Assembly (NCBI GenBank): GCA_051002015.1
Contig: JBPCMS010000012.1
Span: 4,173 to 68,172 of the forward strand
Source: JACDBE01 sp051002015
GTDB lineage: Bacteria; Actinomycetota; Acidimicrobiia; Spongiisociales; UBA5794
Direction of reading: 5' to 3'
DNA length: 64,000 bases
Part shown: piece after piece, positions 15,358 to 23,350 of the stretch
Position numbering within the stretch: position 1 is the stretch's first letter
How the letters are laid out: every line of letters starts with the position of its first letter
Made by a program: the position numbers and the translations under genes
Notes under the pieces: model-generated
The model's database searches: none
Told to the model about the DNA's origin: nothing
What the model saw: only the letters and a program-made list of their open reading frames with translations

Positions 15358-16695
15358 ATGTTCGACAGCATCTCCAACAGGCTGGGCGAGGTCTTCACCC
15401 GCCTGCGGGCCAAGGGCAGGTTGACCGACGCCGACGTCGACGCCTCGCTGCGCGAGGTGCGGTTGGCTCTGCTCGAGGCAGACGTGAACGTCGCCGTTGC
15501 CAAGACGCTGCTGGAGCGGGTGCGGGCCCGGGCCGTTGGCACCGAGGTGATGGGGAGCCTGACCCCCGGCCAGCAGGTCATCAAGATCGTTCACGAGGAG
15601 CTGCTCGCCACCCTGGGCGATGAGGCCCCGCTGACCCGCCCCTCGGCGCCTCCCCTGGTCATCCTCATCGCCGGCCTCCAGGGCTCGGGCAAGACCACCA
15701 CCGCCGCCAAGCTGGCCAAGCACCTCAAGTCGAAGGGGCGCCGCCCCCTGCTGGTCGCCGCCGACCTGCAGCGCCCCGCCGCCATCGACCAGCTGGAGAC
15801 GCTGGGGCGCAGGATCGATGTGCCGGTCTTCGCCGACCGCAGGACCAGGCCCGCCCGTCTGGCCAAGGCGGCGGTGAAGTACGCCAGACAGGAAGGGCTC
15901 AACGTCGTCATCATCGACACCGCCGGCCGGCTCCAGATCGACGAGGAGTTGATGAAGGAGCTGGCCGCCGTCGAGAAGGTGGCCGAGCCGCACGAGGTGC
16001 TGCTGGTCGTCGATGCCATGACCGGTCAGGAGGCGGTGAACGTCGCCAAGGGGTTCGGGGCGAAGACCAGGCTGACCGGGCTGGTGCTGACCAAGCTCGA
16101 CGGTGATGCCAGGGGAGGGGCGGCGATCTCGGCCCGCCAGGTCACCGGGAAGCCGATCAAGTTCGTCGGTCTCGGAGAAGGGCTCGACGACCTCGACGTC
16201 TTCTATCCGGAGCGGATGGCGTCGCGGATCCTGGGGATGGGTGACGTTCTCACCCTGATCGAGAAGGCGGAACAGGTGTACGACCAGGGCCAGGCGGCGG
16301 TGGCGGTGGAGAAGCTACGCACCGCCAGGTTCGACCTGAGCGACTTCCTCGAGCAGTTCCAGCAGATCCGGAAGATGGGGCCGCTGCAGCAGTTGGTTAG
16401 TATGCTGCCCGGCGCCGGGCAGATGCTGCGCAACGTCGAGGTCGACGAGCGCGATCTGAACCGGGTCGAGGCGATCATCCGCTCGATGACACCGGCGGAG
16501 CGGCGCGATCCCAGAACCATCAACGGGAGTCGCAAGCGCCGCATCGCCACCGGCTCGGGAACGCGGCCGCAGGACGTCAACGCCGTCCTGAAGCAGTTCT
16601 CGGAAGCACAGAAGATGATGAAGGCCATCGCCGGCGGACGCAGCCCGATACCAGGGCTGACCGCACCGGGGATGGGCCGCAGGAGGAAGAGGTGA
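15358..16695 (+). CDS. ffh: signal recognition particle protein Ffh
   Basis: Ffh is the SRP54 GTPase that binds signal peptides and 4.5S RNA. The 445-residue protein has an N domain (MFDSISNRLGEVFTRLRAKG), G domain with GLQGSGKTTTAAKLA near 105, DLQRPAA, DTAGRLQ near 187 and TKLDGDARGGAA, and a methionine-containing M domain (about 330-430) with MGPLQQLVSMLPGAG. The ATG at 15358 was preferred over a TTG three codons upstream. rpsP follows after four bases. Confidence 0.97.
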   Translation: MFDSISNRLGEVFTRLRAKGRLTDADVDASLREVRLALLEADVNVAVAKTLLERVRARAVGTEVMGSLTPGQQVIKIVHEELLATLGDEAPLTRPSAPPLVILIAGLQGSGKTTTAAKLAKHLKSKGRRPLLVAADLQRPAAIDQLETLGRRIDVPVFADRRTRPARLAKAAVKYARQEGLNVVIIDTAGRLQIDEELMKELAAVEKVAEPHEVLLVVDAMTGQEAVNVAKGFGAKTRLTGLVLTKLDGDARGGAAISARQVTGKPIKFVGLGEGLDDLDVFYPERMASRILGMGDVLTLIEKAEQVYDQGQAAVAVEKLRTARFDLSDFLEQFQQIRKMGPLQQLVSMLPGAGQMLRNVEVDERDLNRVEAIIRSMTPAERRDPRTINGSRKRRIATGSGTRPQDVNAVLKQFSEAQKMMKAIAGGRSPIPGLTAPGMGRRRKR

Positions 16696-16699
16696 CGGT

Positions 16700-17554
16700 A
16701 TGTCGGTGAGGATCCGCCTGACGCGGATGGGCAAGAAGAAGCAACCCACATACCGCGTCGTGGTGACGGACTCGCGCCGGCCGCGCGACGGGGCGTACAT
16801 CGAGCAGATCGGTGTCTACGACCCGCGCCGGGCGCCGAGCCTCATCGAGATCGACAACGACCGGGCGCTGGACTGGCTGCGCAAGGGCGCCCAGCCGTCG
16901 GATCGGGCCCGCAAGCTGCTGGAGATCTCGGGGGCATGGACCCGGTTCCGCATCGCCAAGGGTGACATCCACACCATCGACGACCGTGCCCAGGCGCCGG
17001 CTCCGGCGGTCGTTCCGGCTCCGGAGGCCCCCGCTGACGCGGTCGACGAGACCGCCGCCGTGGCCACCGAGCCATTCGAAACGGTGGCCGAGACCGCCGA
17101 TGACGCCGCCCGGGCCGCGATGGACCCCGGCGAGGTGGCTCCAACCGGTGCCACGGAGGCCGAGAGCCCGGCAGATGTTGCAGGCGATCCAGCCGTGGCC
17201 GAGACCGCCGATGACGCCGCCGCGGTGGGCCACGGAGAGGTGGCTGGGACCGCCGCCGATGACGCCGCAGGCGATCCGGCCGGGTCCGAGACCGCCGATG
17301 ACGCCGCCGGGGCCGCGGCCGACCCCGACGACGTGACTGCGACTGGTGCCACGGTGGCCGAGAGCCCCGCCGATGACGCCGCCGGCGATCCGGCCGGGGC
17401 CGAGACCGCCGATGACGCCGCCGGCGAGGCTGCGATTGACGCCGGCGAGGTGGCTGCGACCGAGGCCGATGACGCCGCAGGCGAACCCGCAGACGATCCA
17501 GCCGCAGACGATCCAGCCGCCAGCGAGCCCGCCGATGAGGAGAAGCAGGAATGA
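16700..17554 (+). CDS. rpsP: 30S ribosomal protein S16 with a very long Asp/Ala repeat tail
   Basis: Residues 1 to about 92 are a normal S16 (MSVRIRLTRMGKKKQPTYR ... WLRKGAQPSDRARKLLEISG). The rest, about residues 93-284, is a low-complexity tail built on variants of ETADDAAG and GDPAG within longer units that also contain TGAT(V/E)AESPAD. It is strongly acidic and predicted disordered, ending DEEKQE. S16 is usually 80-160 residues, so this is an extreme case. No stop or frameshift separates the parts, and the tail's stop overlaps khpA as ATGA. Confidence 0.93.
   Translation: MSVRIRLTRMGKKKQPTYRVVVTDSRRPRDGAYIEQIGVYDPRRAPSLIEIDNDRALDWLRKGAQPSDRARKLLEISGAWTRFRIAKGDIHTIDDRAQAPAPAVVPAPEAPADAVDETAAVATEPFETVAETADDAARAAMDPGEVAPTGATEAESPADVAGDPAVAETADDAAAVGHGEVAGTAADDAAGDPAGSETADDAAGAAADPDDVTATGATVAESPADDAAGDPAGAETADDAAGEAAIDAGEVAATEADDAAGEPADDPAADDPAASEPADEEKQE
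17090..17540 (+). repeat. degenerate tandem repeat encoding the S16 acidic tail
   Basis: The motif GCCGAGACCGCCGATGACGC recurs, with variants, at least six times through this stretch, encoding ETADDA-type units. The larger unit spans roughly 100-110 bases and includes the TGATVAESPAD segment. The repeat stays in frame throughout. Confidence 0.8.
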
Positions 17555-17802
17555 CCAAGCCCGAGATCGCCGAGCGGGTGCTCCGCTACGTCGTCGAGAA
17601 CATCGTCGACGAGCCGACCGCCATCCAGATCGAGATGATCGAGGAGGGCGACGCCGCCGCCACCGCCGAGGTGAAGACCGCCAAGGGTGACATGGGACGC
17701 GTCATCGGCCGCAGGGGCAGGACCGCCCGCTCCATCCGCACCGTCACCTCCGCCGCCGGTGAGGAGGAGGGCTTCGACGTCAGGGTCGAGTTCCTCGACT
17801 GA
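17551..17802 (+). CDS. khpA: KH-domain RNA-binding protein KhpA
   Basis: KhpA (YlqC) is a small RNA-binding protein that works with KhpB in RNA metabolism and cell-elongation control. The 83-residue protein has a single KH fold with the GxxG loop as MGRVIGRRGRTARSIRT. It sits between rpsP and rimM, its standard place in Gram-positives, and starts within the rpsP stop (ATGA). Confidence 0.93.
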   Translation: MTKPEIAERVLRYVVENIVDEPTAIQIEMIEEGDAAATAEVKTAKGDMGRVIGRRGRTARSIRTVTSAAGEEEGFDVRVEFLD

Positions 17803-17809
17803 CCGCGCC

Positions 17810-18316
17810 ATGACCGAGCCGCCAGTCACCGTTGGATTCGTCAAACGCGCCCACGGCATCCGCGGCGGTGTCCTGGTGTCGTCGACCTCCGATCATCCCG
17901 GCCGGTTCAGTCCGGGCAGCGTGCTCCGGGTCTCGGGATCGGCGGAGGACGTCGCCGTCGTCGGCTCCCAACCACACACCGAGGGCGTCATCCTCTACCT
18001 CGATGGGGTCACCGATCGCACCACCGCCGAAGCCCTGCGTCACCATTCCCTCACGATCGCTCCCTCCGCCCGCCGGCCGCTCTCCGACGACGAGTGGTGG
18101 CCGGAGGATCTGGTTGGCCTCCCCGCCGTCACCCCCGACGGCGCCCCGCTCGGCACCGTCACCGACGTGGTGCTCGGCGGCGCCCAGGACCGGCTGGTGG
18201 TGGCCACCCCGGATGGCGGCATCGTCGAGGTCCCTTTCGTCGCTGCCCTCGTCCCCGGTGTCACCGCCGAGGCGGTCACCATCGACCCGCCCGATGGCCT
18301 GTTCGAACCCGACTGA
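17810..18316 (+). CDS. rimM: 16S rRNA processing protein RimM
   Basis: RimM assists maturation of the 30S head domain with S19. The 168-residue protein has the N-terminal VTVGFVKRAHGIRGGVLV barrel start and the PRC-barrel segment DDEWWPEDLVGLPAVTPDG ... VPFVAALVPGV. It lies seven bases after khpA. In most Gram-positives trmD follows directly; here three other genes are inserted before trmD at 22271. Confidence 0.94.
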   Translation: MTEPPVTVGFVKRAHGIRGGVLVSSTSDHPGRFSPGSVLRVSGSAEDVAVVGSQPHTEGVILYLDGVTDRTTAEALRHHSLTIAPSARRPLSDDEWWPEDLVGLPAVTPDGAPLGTVTDVVLGGAQDRLVVATPDGGIVEVPFVAALVPGVTAEAVTIDPPDGLFEPD

Positions 18317-18322
18317 GCGGGG

Positions 18323-19222
18323 CTACTGCAGATCGAGCAGGATGCGGATGCGGCGGGGCTCGGCATCGGGCACGGCGCTCTCCACCACCAGCTCGACGGT
18401 CCCGATGGGGCCGGATGCCACGGTCGCCTCGAACTCCGCCCACGGGGTCCCGTTGCCCGCCAGCTCCGCCTCGATCGGTGCGGGGATACCGCCCTCGCTG
18501 ATCCCGACGGTGACCGACGCCGCCGTGGTGTAGCCGTTGACCAGCAGCGGGTAGGCGGCCACCCCGCCCCGCGGGGTCAACACCACGGTGTCGAAGCTCC
18601 CCGCCGGTGGGCTGACCAGGGGACGATCGCCGACGGCGCGCACGTCAACGACCAGCCGGGCCGGGGCGCCAGCGAAGAAGCTCCGGGCCCGCACCCCCCT
18701 GGTGGCGTCCAGGTGGAGGTCGATGGCGAGCGAGCCCTCGATCAGACCGACGACGACCGCCCTGGTGATCACGGTGCCGTCGACGGTGGCCTCGGCCAGA
18801 GACGTGGCAACCACGGCGGTCGGCAACCGTACCCGCAGGATGCCGCGGCCGGGGAGCAGCTCGACCGTGGTCGGCCCCAGCGACGAGGCGGGGGAGCCGC
18901 CGGCTGTGGCGAACCCGACCACGAACCGGTCGCATCCCAGCTCGGTATCCCAACGCAGCTCGTTGACGGCGGCGGCGTCTGCGCTCCCGGTCCCCATGGT
19001 GGCGATCACACCGTCGTCGACGAAGTCGAGGTCGCCGGTGGCGCACTCCGGCCCGCCCGTGATGTCCGTGACCTGCGCCGCCGTCGTGGTCGGGGGAGGG
19101 AGCGTGGCCACGGTCGGATCGGTGTCCCCGGCGAGCACGCCACAGGCCGAGACGAGGAGGATCCCAGCGAGGACGGGGAGCGCCGGGCGATGGAGACGCC
19201 GCCGGGTGGGGGATAGGGGCAC
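18323..19222 (-). CDS. lipoprotein with AMIN-like and Gmad2-like domains
   Basis: The 299-residue product has a lipoprotein signal (LPVLAGILLVSAC, Cys near 27) and a Thr/Pro linker. The region from about 58 to 200 (DGVIATMGTGSAD ... ELRWDTELGCDRFVVGF ... RARSFFAGAPARLVVDV) resembles the AMIN-like domain of actinobacterial cell-wall-associated proteins, and PLLVNGYTTAASVTV to the C-terminus resembles a Gmad2 Ig-like domain. It is therefore probably an extracytoplasmic, membrane-anchored wall-binding protein. It is transcribed opposite to its neighbours, from a leaderless-type promoter. Confidence 0.75.
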   Translation of the reverse strand: MPLSPTRRRLHRPALPVLAGILLVSACGVLAGDTDPTVATLPPPTTTAAQVTDITGGPECATGDLDFVDDGVIATMGTGSADAAAVNELRWDTELGCDRFVVGFATAGGSPASSLGPTTVELLPGRGILRVRLPTAVVATSLAEATVDGTVITRAVVVGLIEGSLAIDLHLDATRGVRARSFFAGAPARLVVDVRAVGDRPLVSPPAGSFDTVVLTPRGGVAAYPLLVNGYTTAASVTVGISEGGIPAPIEAELAGNGTPWAEFEATVASGPIGTVELVVESAVPDAEPRRIRILLDLQ

Positions 19223-19229
19223 CGCGGCG

Positions 19230-19235
19230 AGGTTA
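19230..19235 (-). promoter_or_regulatory. -10 hexamer of the lipoprotein gene
   Basis: On the minus strand TAACCT ends seven bases before the GTG at 19222, which supports that start. Confidence 0.5.
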
Positions 19236-19270
19236 CCGGCGGGTCAGGGACGGGACCGGCCTGCGCCCGC

Positions 19271-19276
19271 TACCTT
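19271..19276 (+). promoter_or_regulatory. -10 hexamer of the reductase-fusion gene
   Basis: TACCTT ends six bases before the ATG at 19283. Together with the hexamer at 19230 it forms a compact divergent promoter pair. Confidence 0.55.
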
Positions 19277-19282
19277 GCGCCG

Positions 19283-21034
19283 ATGGAACCAGCGGCACCC
19301 CATCTCGGCACCTACGACCTCGTCGTGGTCGGGGGGACGCTGGCCGGTCTGTCCCTGGCGGTGCAGGCCAGGGAGGCGGGGGTGACCCGCCTGCTGATCA
19401 TCGAGCCGGACGAGTCGGTGACCGCCCCCGAGGTGGTGGGTCAGCACGCCCTGACCGTCGAGTACCAGGCACCGCTCCTTTCCATCGCCACCACGGGCGA
19501 CAGGGTGGAGGTGACCACCGATCGCTTCACCGCCACCGCCACCGCCGTAGTGTTGGCGGACCGGACCGAGCTACCTTCGCCACCGCCCGACTTCCCCATC
19601 CCGGACGCCATCGCCGACCGGGTCCATCTGGTTCCCCCCGATCTCGACCTGTCAGGCTCCGACGTGCTCGTGGTCGGCGTCGACGACGGCGCCGCCGAGG
19701 AGACGCTGCGCATCGCCGACATGGGCGGGGGCGTCGTGGTGTGCCTCGGCGGCGCCGATCTCGCCCATTTCTCCCGGCTCGCCTCGCGCAAGCTGCTCCG
19801 CCTCGAGGCGGAGCGACGGGCGACGATCCTGTGGAAGGCGCTGCCCGCAGCCATCGACGAGGTAGGCGACTTCCCCATGGTCGACTTCGGAGACAGGCAG
19901 ATGCCGACCCTGCAGTTCGACCATGTCGTGTTCCGGATCCCGCCCACCCCGTTGGTCACCTCGGCGGTCGACGTGGCCGAGGATGCCGCCGTGTTCGCCA
20001 TCGGCCCCGCCCCGATCGAGGGCGATGCGGTGCATCTGTCCCCCGGTGAGGCATGGGACGTCATCCGCACCCTCCGCTTCCCCGATCTCCCCGAACCGGC
20101 GACGACCCGTGTCGTCGGCGGTGCCGACGAGCGGGTCGAGTCGCTTCGGGCCGAGCACTACAACGCCACCATCACCCGCTTCGACCGCACCCACTCGGAC
20201 CTGTGGCTGCTCAGGATCCGCCCCGACCGGGGCGACACCACCCGCCACCTCGCCGGGCAGTACGCCTCGTTCGGGCTGGGCTACTGGGAGCCGAGGGCGG
20301 ACGCCGCCCGCGAGCCCAACCTGGACCGCGTGTGGGACAAGCTGATCCGCCGCTCGTACTCGATCTCGAGCCCGATCCTCGAGCCGACCGGGTATCTCAC
20401 CGACGCCGACACCGACGAGCTGGAGTTCTACGTGGTGCTGGTACCCCCGGGCGACGACCGGATCCCGGCGTTGACCCCCCGGCTGGCGCTGAAGAGCCCA
20501 GGGGACCGGATCTACCTTGGGCCCAAGATTGCCGGCCGTTACACGCTCGGTCACGTCACCGACCCGAACACCCAGGTGATCTTCCTCGCCACCGGCACCG
20601 GCGAGGCCCCACACAACGCCATGCTGGCCGAACTGCTCCGCAAGGGCCACACCGGGGCCATCGTGTCGGTGGTGACCGTTCGTTACCGCCGCGACCTGGC
20701 CTACCACGACATCCACGGGCAGCTGGCCGAGCGCTTCGGCAACTACTGGTACCTCCCATTGGTGACCAGGGAGGAAGGCGTGCCCAGGCGCTACATCCAG
20801 GACCTGTTCCGCGACGGGACCATCGACCGGATGCTCCCCGCCGGGCTCGACCCGAGCGCCACCCACGTCTTCGCCTGCGGCAACCCGGCGATGATCGGTC
20901 TGCCCGAGCCGGGGGAGGACGGCGAGCTCGAGTTCCCCAGACCCGAGGGCATCGCTGAGATCCTGGACCGCATGGGGTTCACCCTCGACCGCCGCGGCGC
21001 CCCCGGCAACGTCCACTTCGAGGAGTACTGGTAG
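19283..21034 (+). CDS. fusion of a degenerate thioredoxin-reductase-like domain and a ferredoxin-NADP reductase domain
   Basis: The 583-residue protein has two flavoprotein-like parts. Residues 1 to about 270 resemble a pyridine nucleotide-disulfide oxidoreductase (VVVGGTLAGLSLAVQAREAG, then a second Rossmann-like VLVVGVDDGAAEE) but lack any CxxC pair. Residues about 285-583 are an FNR module: RRSYSISSP for FAD, LATGTGEAPHNAML for NADP, and an aromatic C-terminus, HFEEYW. The FNR part alone would be a complete enzyme. An acyl-CoA dehydrogenase follows with no gap, so both may be co-transcribed. The physiological electron partner cannot be told from the sequence. Confidence 0.75.
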   Translation: MEPAAPHLGTYDLVVVGGTLAGLSLAVQAREAGVTRLLIIEPDESVTAPEVVGQHALTVEYQAPLLSIATTGDRVEVTTDRFTATATAVVLADRTELPSPPPDFPIPDAIADRVHLVPPDLDLSGSDVLVVGVDDGAAEETLRIADMGGGVVVCLGGADLAHFSRLASRKLLRLEAERRATILWKALPAAIDEVGDFPMVDFGDRQMPTLQFDHVVFRIPPTPLVTSAVDVAEDAAVFAIGPAPIEGDAVHLSPGEAWDVIRTLRFPDLPEPATTRVVGGADERVESLRAEHYNATITRFDRTHSDLWLLRIRPDRGDTTRHLAGQYASFGLGYWEPRADAAREPNLDRVWDKLIRRSYSISSPILEPTGYLTDADTDELEFYVVLVPPGDDRIPALTPRLALKSPGDRIYLGPKIAGRYTLGHVTDPNTQVIFLATGTGEAPHNAMLAELLRKGHTGAIVSVVTVRYRRDLAYHDIHGQLAERFGNYWYLPLVTREEGVPRRYIQDLFRDGTIDRMLPAGLDPSATHVFACGNPAMIGLPEPGEDGELEFPRPEGIAEILDRMGFTLDRRGAPGNVHFEEYW

Positions 21035-22246
21035 ATGGACCCGCACGACAGCCGGGCCGAGGCGGCCTTCAGGGCCGAGGCGAGGGCGTTTCTCGCCGCC
21101 AATGCCCGGCCGCTCCCGGCGGCGGCGCTCGCCCTGTCATCGATCGTCGCCGAGTGGTCCCCGGACGAGGAAGCGTCCCGTCTCGAGCGGGCACGGCGCT
21201 GGCAGGCGGTGAAGCACGCCGCCGGCTGGGCCGGGATCACCTGGCCAACGGAGTACGGCGGCCGCCCCGGCACCCTGATCGAGAACCTCATCTTCCAGAC
21301 CGAGGAGGCCGGGTTCGACGTGCCCCACGACGCCCTGCTGGTCGGGCTCGGCTGGTGCGGACCCGCCGTCCTCCAGCACGGGACCCGGGAGCAGCGCCAC
21401 CGGCTGCTCCCCCCGCTGCTGCGCGGTGAGGAGGTGTGGTGCCAGCTGTTCTCCGAGCCGGGGGCGGGTTCAGATCTCGCCGGGCTGTCCACCACGGCGG
21501 TCGCCGACGGCGACGAATGGGTGATCGACGGGCAGAAGGTGTGGACCACCTTCGCGCACCGCTCGGACTGGGGGCTGTGCATCGCCCGCCACGACCCCGA
21601 CGCCTCGCGCCACGCCGGGCTCACCGCCTTCATGGTGGACATGCACGCCCCCGGCGTCACCGCCCGTCCCATCCGCCAGATCACCAACTCGTCCAACTTC
21701 AACGAGGTGTTCCTCGACGGGGTCAGGGTGCCGGACACGATGCGGATCGGCGCCGTCGGCGACGGGTGGCGGGTGGTGATGTCCACCTTCATGTGGGAGC
21801 GGTTCAACGTGATCACCGGAGGGTCACGGATCATCCCCGGGCTCGGCGACCTGCTCCGCTCCACCGGCGCCGCCGGCGACCCGTTGATCCGGTGCCGCTA
21901 CGCCGGGCTGTACGCCAGGGGGGAGTCGCTTCGCTACACGCTGCTCCGGCTGATGACCGCCCTGTCCCGGGGCCAACTCCCCGGCCCCGAGGGGTCGGTG
22001 ATGAAGCTGGTGGCAACCGATCTGCTCACCGACATCTTCGATCTGGCCCTCGACGCCCTCGGCCCCGAGGGCATGGGCAGCGGGATGGGTGACGGGAAGG
22101 GCGACGTCTGGGAGGGCCAGTGGCACTCCGGGTTCGCCGGAGCTCCCGGGATGCGCATCGGCGGCGGCACCGACGACATCCAGCGCAACATCATCGCCGA
22201 ACGGGTGCTCGGACTCCCCAGGGACCCGCCACCCGACCGTTCCTGA
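21035..22246 (+). CDS. acyl-CoA dehydrogenase family protein
   Basis: This flavoenzyme family introduces an alpha,beta double bond in acyl-CoA thioesters and passes electrons to ETF. The 403-residue protein has the N-terminal helical domain, the signature CQLFSEPGAGSDLAGLST near residue 138, DEWVIDGQKVWTTFAH and the C-terminal GAPGMRIGGGTDDIQRNIIAERVLGLP. It begins immediately after the stop of the reductase fusion. The substrate cannot be assigned; the sequence is of the type common in actinobacterial fatty-acid and sterol side-chain degradation. Confidence 0.9.
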   Translation: MDPHDSRAEAAFRAEARAFLAANARPLPAAALALSSIVAEWSPDEEASRLERARRWQAVKHAAGWAGITWPTEYGGRPGTLIENLIFQTEEAGFDVPHDALLVGLGWCGPAVLQHGTREQRHRLLPPLLRGEEVWCQLFSEPGAGSDLAGLSTTAVADGDEWVIDGQKVWTTFAHRSDWGLCIARHDPDASRHAGLTAFMVDMHAPGVTARPIRQITNSSNFNEVFLDGVRVPDTMRIGAVGDGWRVVMSTFMWERFNVITGGSRIIPGLGDLLRSTGAAGDPLIRCRYAGLYARGESLRYTLLRLMTALSRGQLPGPEGSVMKLVATDLLTDIFDLALDALGPEGMGSGMGDGKGDVWEGQWHSGFAGAPGMRIGGGTDDIQRNIIAERVLGLPRDPPPDRS

Positions 22247-22258
22247 CCCTCCCGCACT

Positions 22259-22264
22259 TACCCT
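22259..22264 (+). promoter_or_regulatory. -10 hexamer of trmD
   Basis: TACCCT ends six bases before the trmD GTG, with no ribosome binding site between. Confidence 0.5.
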
Positions 22265-22270
22265 GGCGGG

Positions 22271-22963
22271 GTGCGCATCGTGGTCGTCACCCTTTTCCCC
22301 GAGTTCTTCGGGTCGCCGCTCGACACCAGCCTGGTGGGGAAGGCCCGCGCCGCCGGGCAGCTCACCGTCGAGCTGGTCGATCTGCGCCGGTGGGGCAAGG
22401 GCGTCCATCGCCAGGTCGACGACGCCCCGTTCGGCGGCGGGCCCGGCATGGTGCTGATGGTCGAGCCCCTGGCCGGTGCCCTCGATCCTCTGGCGGACAC
22501 CCACCGGGTGCTGCTTGGCGTCGCGGGGTACCGCCTCACCCAGGCAACGCTGGACCGGTGGAGCCGTCTTCCCGAGCTGACGCTGGTGTGCGGACGCTAT
22601 GAGGGTGTCGACGAGCGGGTGGCGACTCACCTGGTCGACGAGGAGGTCTCGCTCGGCGACTACGTGCTGCTCGGCGGCGAGGTGGGGGCGCTGGCCATCA
22701 TCGAGGGGGTCACCAGGCTGCTTCCGGGAGTGGTGGGCAACCCGGGCTCGATCGCCTCGGAGAGTTTCCGCCACGGGCTTCTCGAGGAGGCCCAGTACAC
22801 CCGTCCCGCCGAGTTCCGCGGCTGGACCGTGCCCGACGTGCTGACCTCGGGCGACCATGCCCGGATCGAGGCATGGCGCGGCGAGCAGCGGCTGGCCCGC
22901 ACCGGGGAACGGCGTCCCGACCTGCTCGACCCGGATTTCCCGTCCTCGCCGTCCGACGGGTAA
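22271..22963 (+). CDS. trmD: tRNA (guanine(37)-N(1))-methyltransferase TrmD
   Basis: TrmD methylates G37 next to the anticodon, preventing frameshifting. The 230-residue protein has the SPOUT trefoil-knot motifs: FGGGPGMVLMVEPL, VCGRYEGVDERV and GDYVLLGGEVGALAIIE, then SFRHGLLEEAQYTRPAEFRG. The GTG start follows a leaderless-type promoter. The stop codon TAA is itself part of the next promoter (TAATAT). Confidence 0.96.
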   Translation: MRIVVVTLFPEFFGSPLDTSLVGKARAAGQLTVELVDLRRWGKGVHRQVDDAPFGGGPGMVLMVEPLAGALDPLADTHRVLLGVAGYRLTQATLDRWSRLPELTLVCGRYEGVDERVATHLVDEEVSLGDYVLLGGEVGALAIIEGVTRLLPGVVGNPGSIASESFRHGLLEEAQYTRPAEFRGWTVPDVLTSGDHARIEAWRGEQRLARTGERRPDLLDPDFPSSPSDG

Positions 22964-22966
22964 TAT
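22961..22966 (+). promoter_or_regulatory. -10 hexamer of rplS
   Basis: TAATAT overlaps the trmD stop codon and is the most consensus-like -10 in the window. It is followed by a leader of about 35 bases and a GGAG before the rplS GTG. Confidence 0.6.
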
Positions 22967-23005
22967 CCCCTTCCGCTTCTTCCCCGTTGTGTCGTGGAGA
23001 TCCCC

Positions 23006-23350
23006 GTGAACACGCTCGATCAGATCGAGGCTGCCCAGCTTCGCCACGACCTGCCGGACTTCGGACCGGGTGACACCGTCAAGGTGCATGTGCGGGTGGT
23101 CGAGGGTGGCCGGGAACGGGTGCAGGCGTTCGAGGGCGTGGTCATCGCCCGCAGCGGCGGCGGGCTGCGCGAGACCTTCACCGTCCGCAAGATCAGCTTC
23201 GGTGTAGGGGTCGAGCGCATCTTCCCGGTGCACGCCCCGATCCTCCAGAAGATCGAGGTCACCAGGCGGGGCGACGTGCGCCGCGCCAAGCTCTACTACC
23301 TGCGGGATCGGGTCGGCAAGGCCGCCCGCATCAAGGAGAAGCGGACCTGA
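23006..23350 (+). CDS. rplS: 50S ribosomal protein L19
   Basis: L19 sits at the 30S-50S interface. The 114-residue protein reads MNTLDQIEAAQLRHDLPDF and contains GDTVKVHVRVVEG and RRGDVRRAKLYYLRDRVGKAARIKEK. The GTG at 23006 was chosen over the in-frame GTG at 22994 because GGAGAT lies at the right distance before it and homologues start at this point. The stop TGA is overlapped by a CTG in the frame of the next gene. Confidence 0.95.
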   Translation: MNTLDQIEAAQLRHDLPDFGPGDTVKVHVRVVEGGRERVQAFEGVVIARSGGGLRETFTVRKISFGVGVERIFPVHAPILQKIEVTRRGDVRRAKLYYLRDRVGKAARIKEKRT

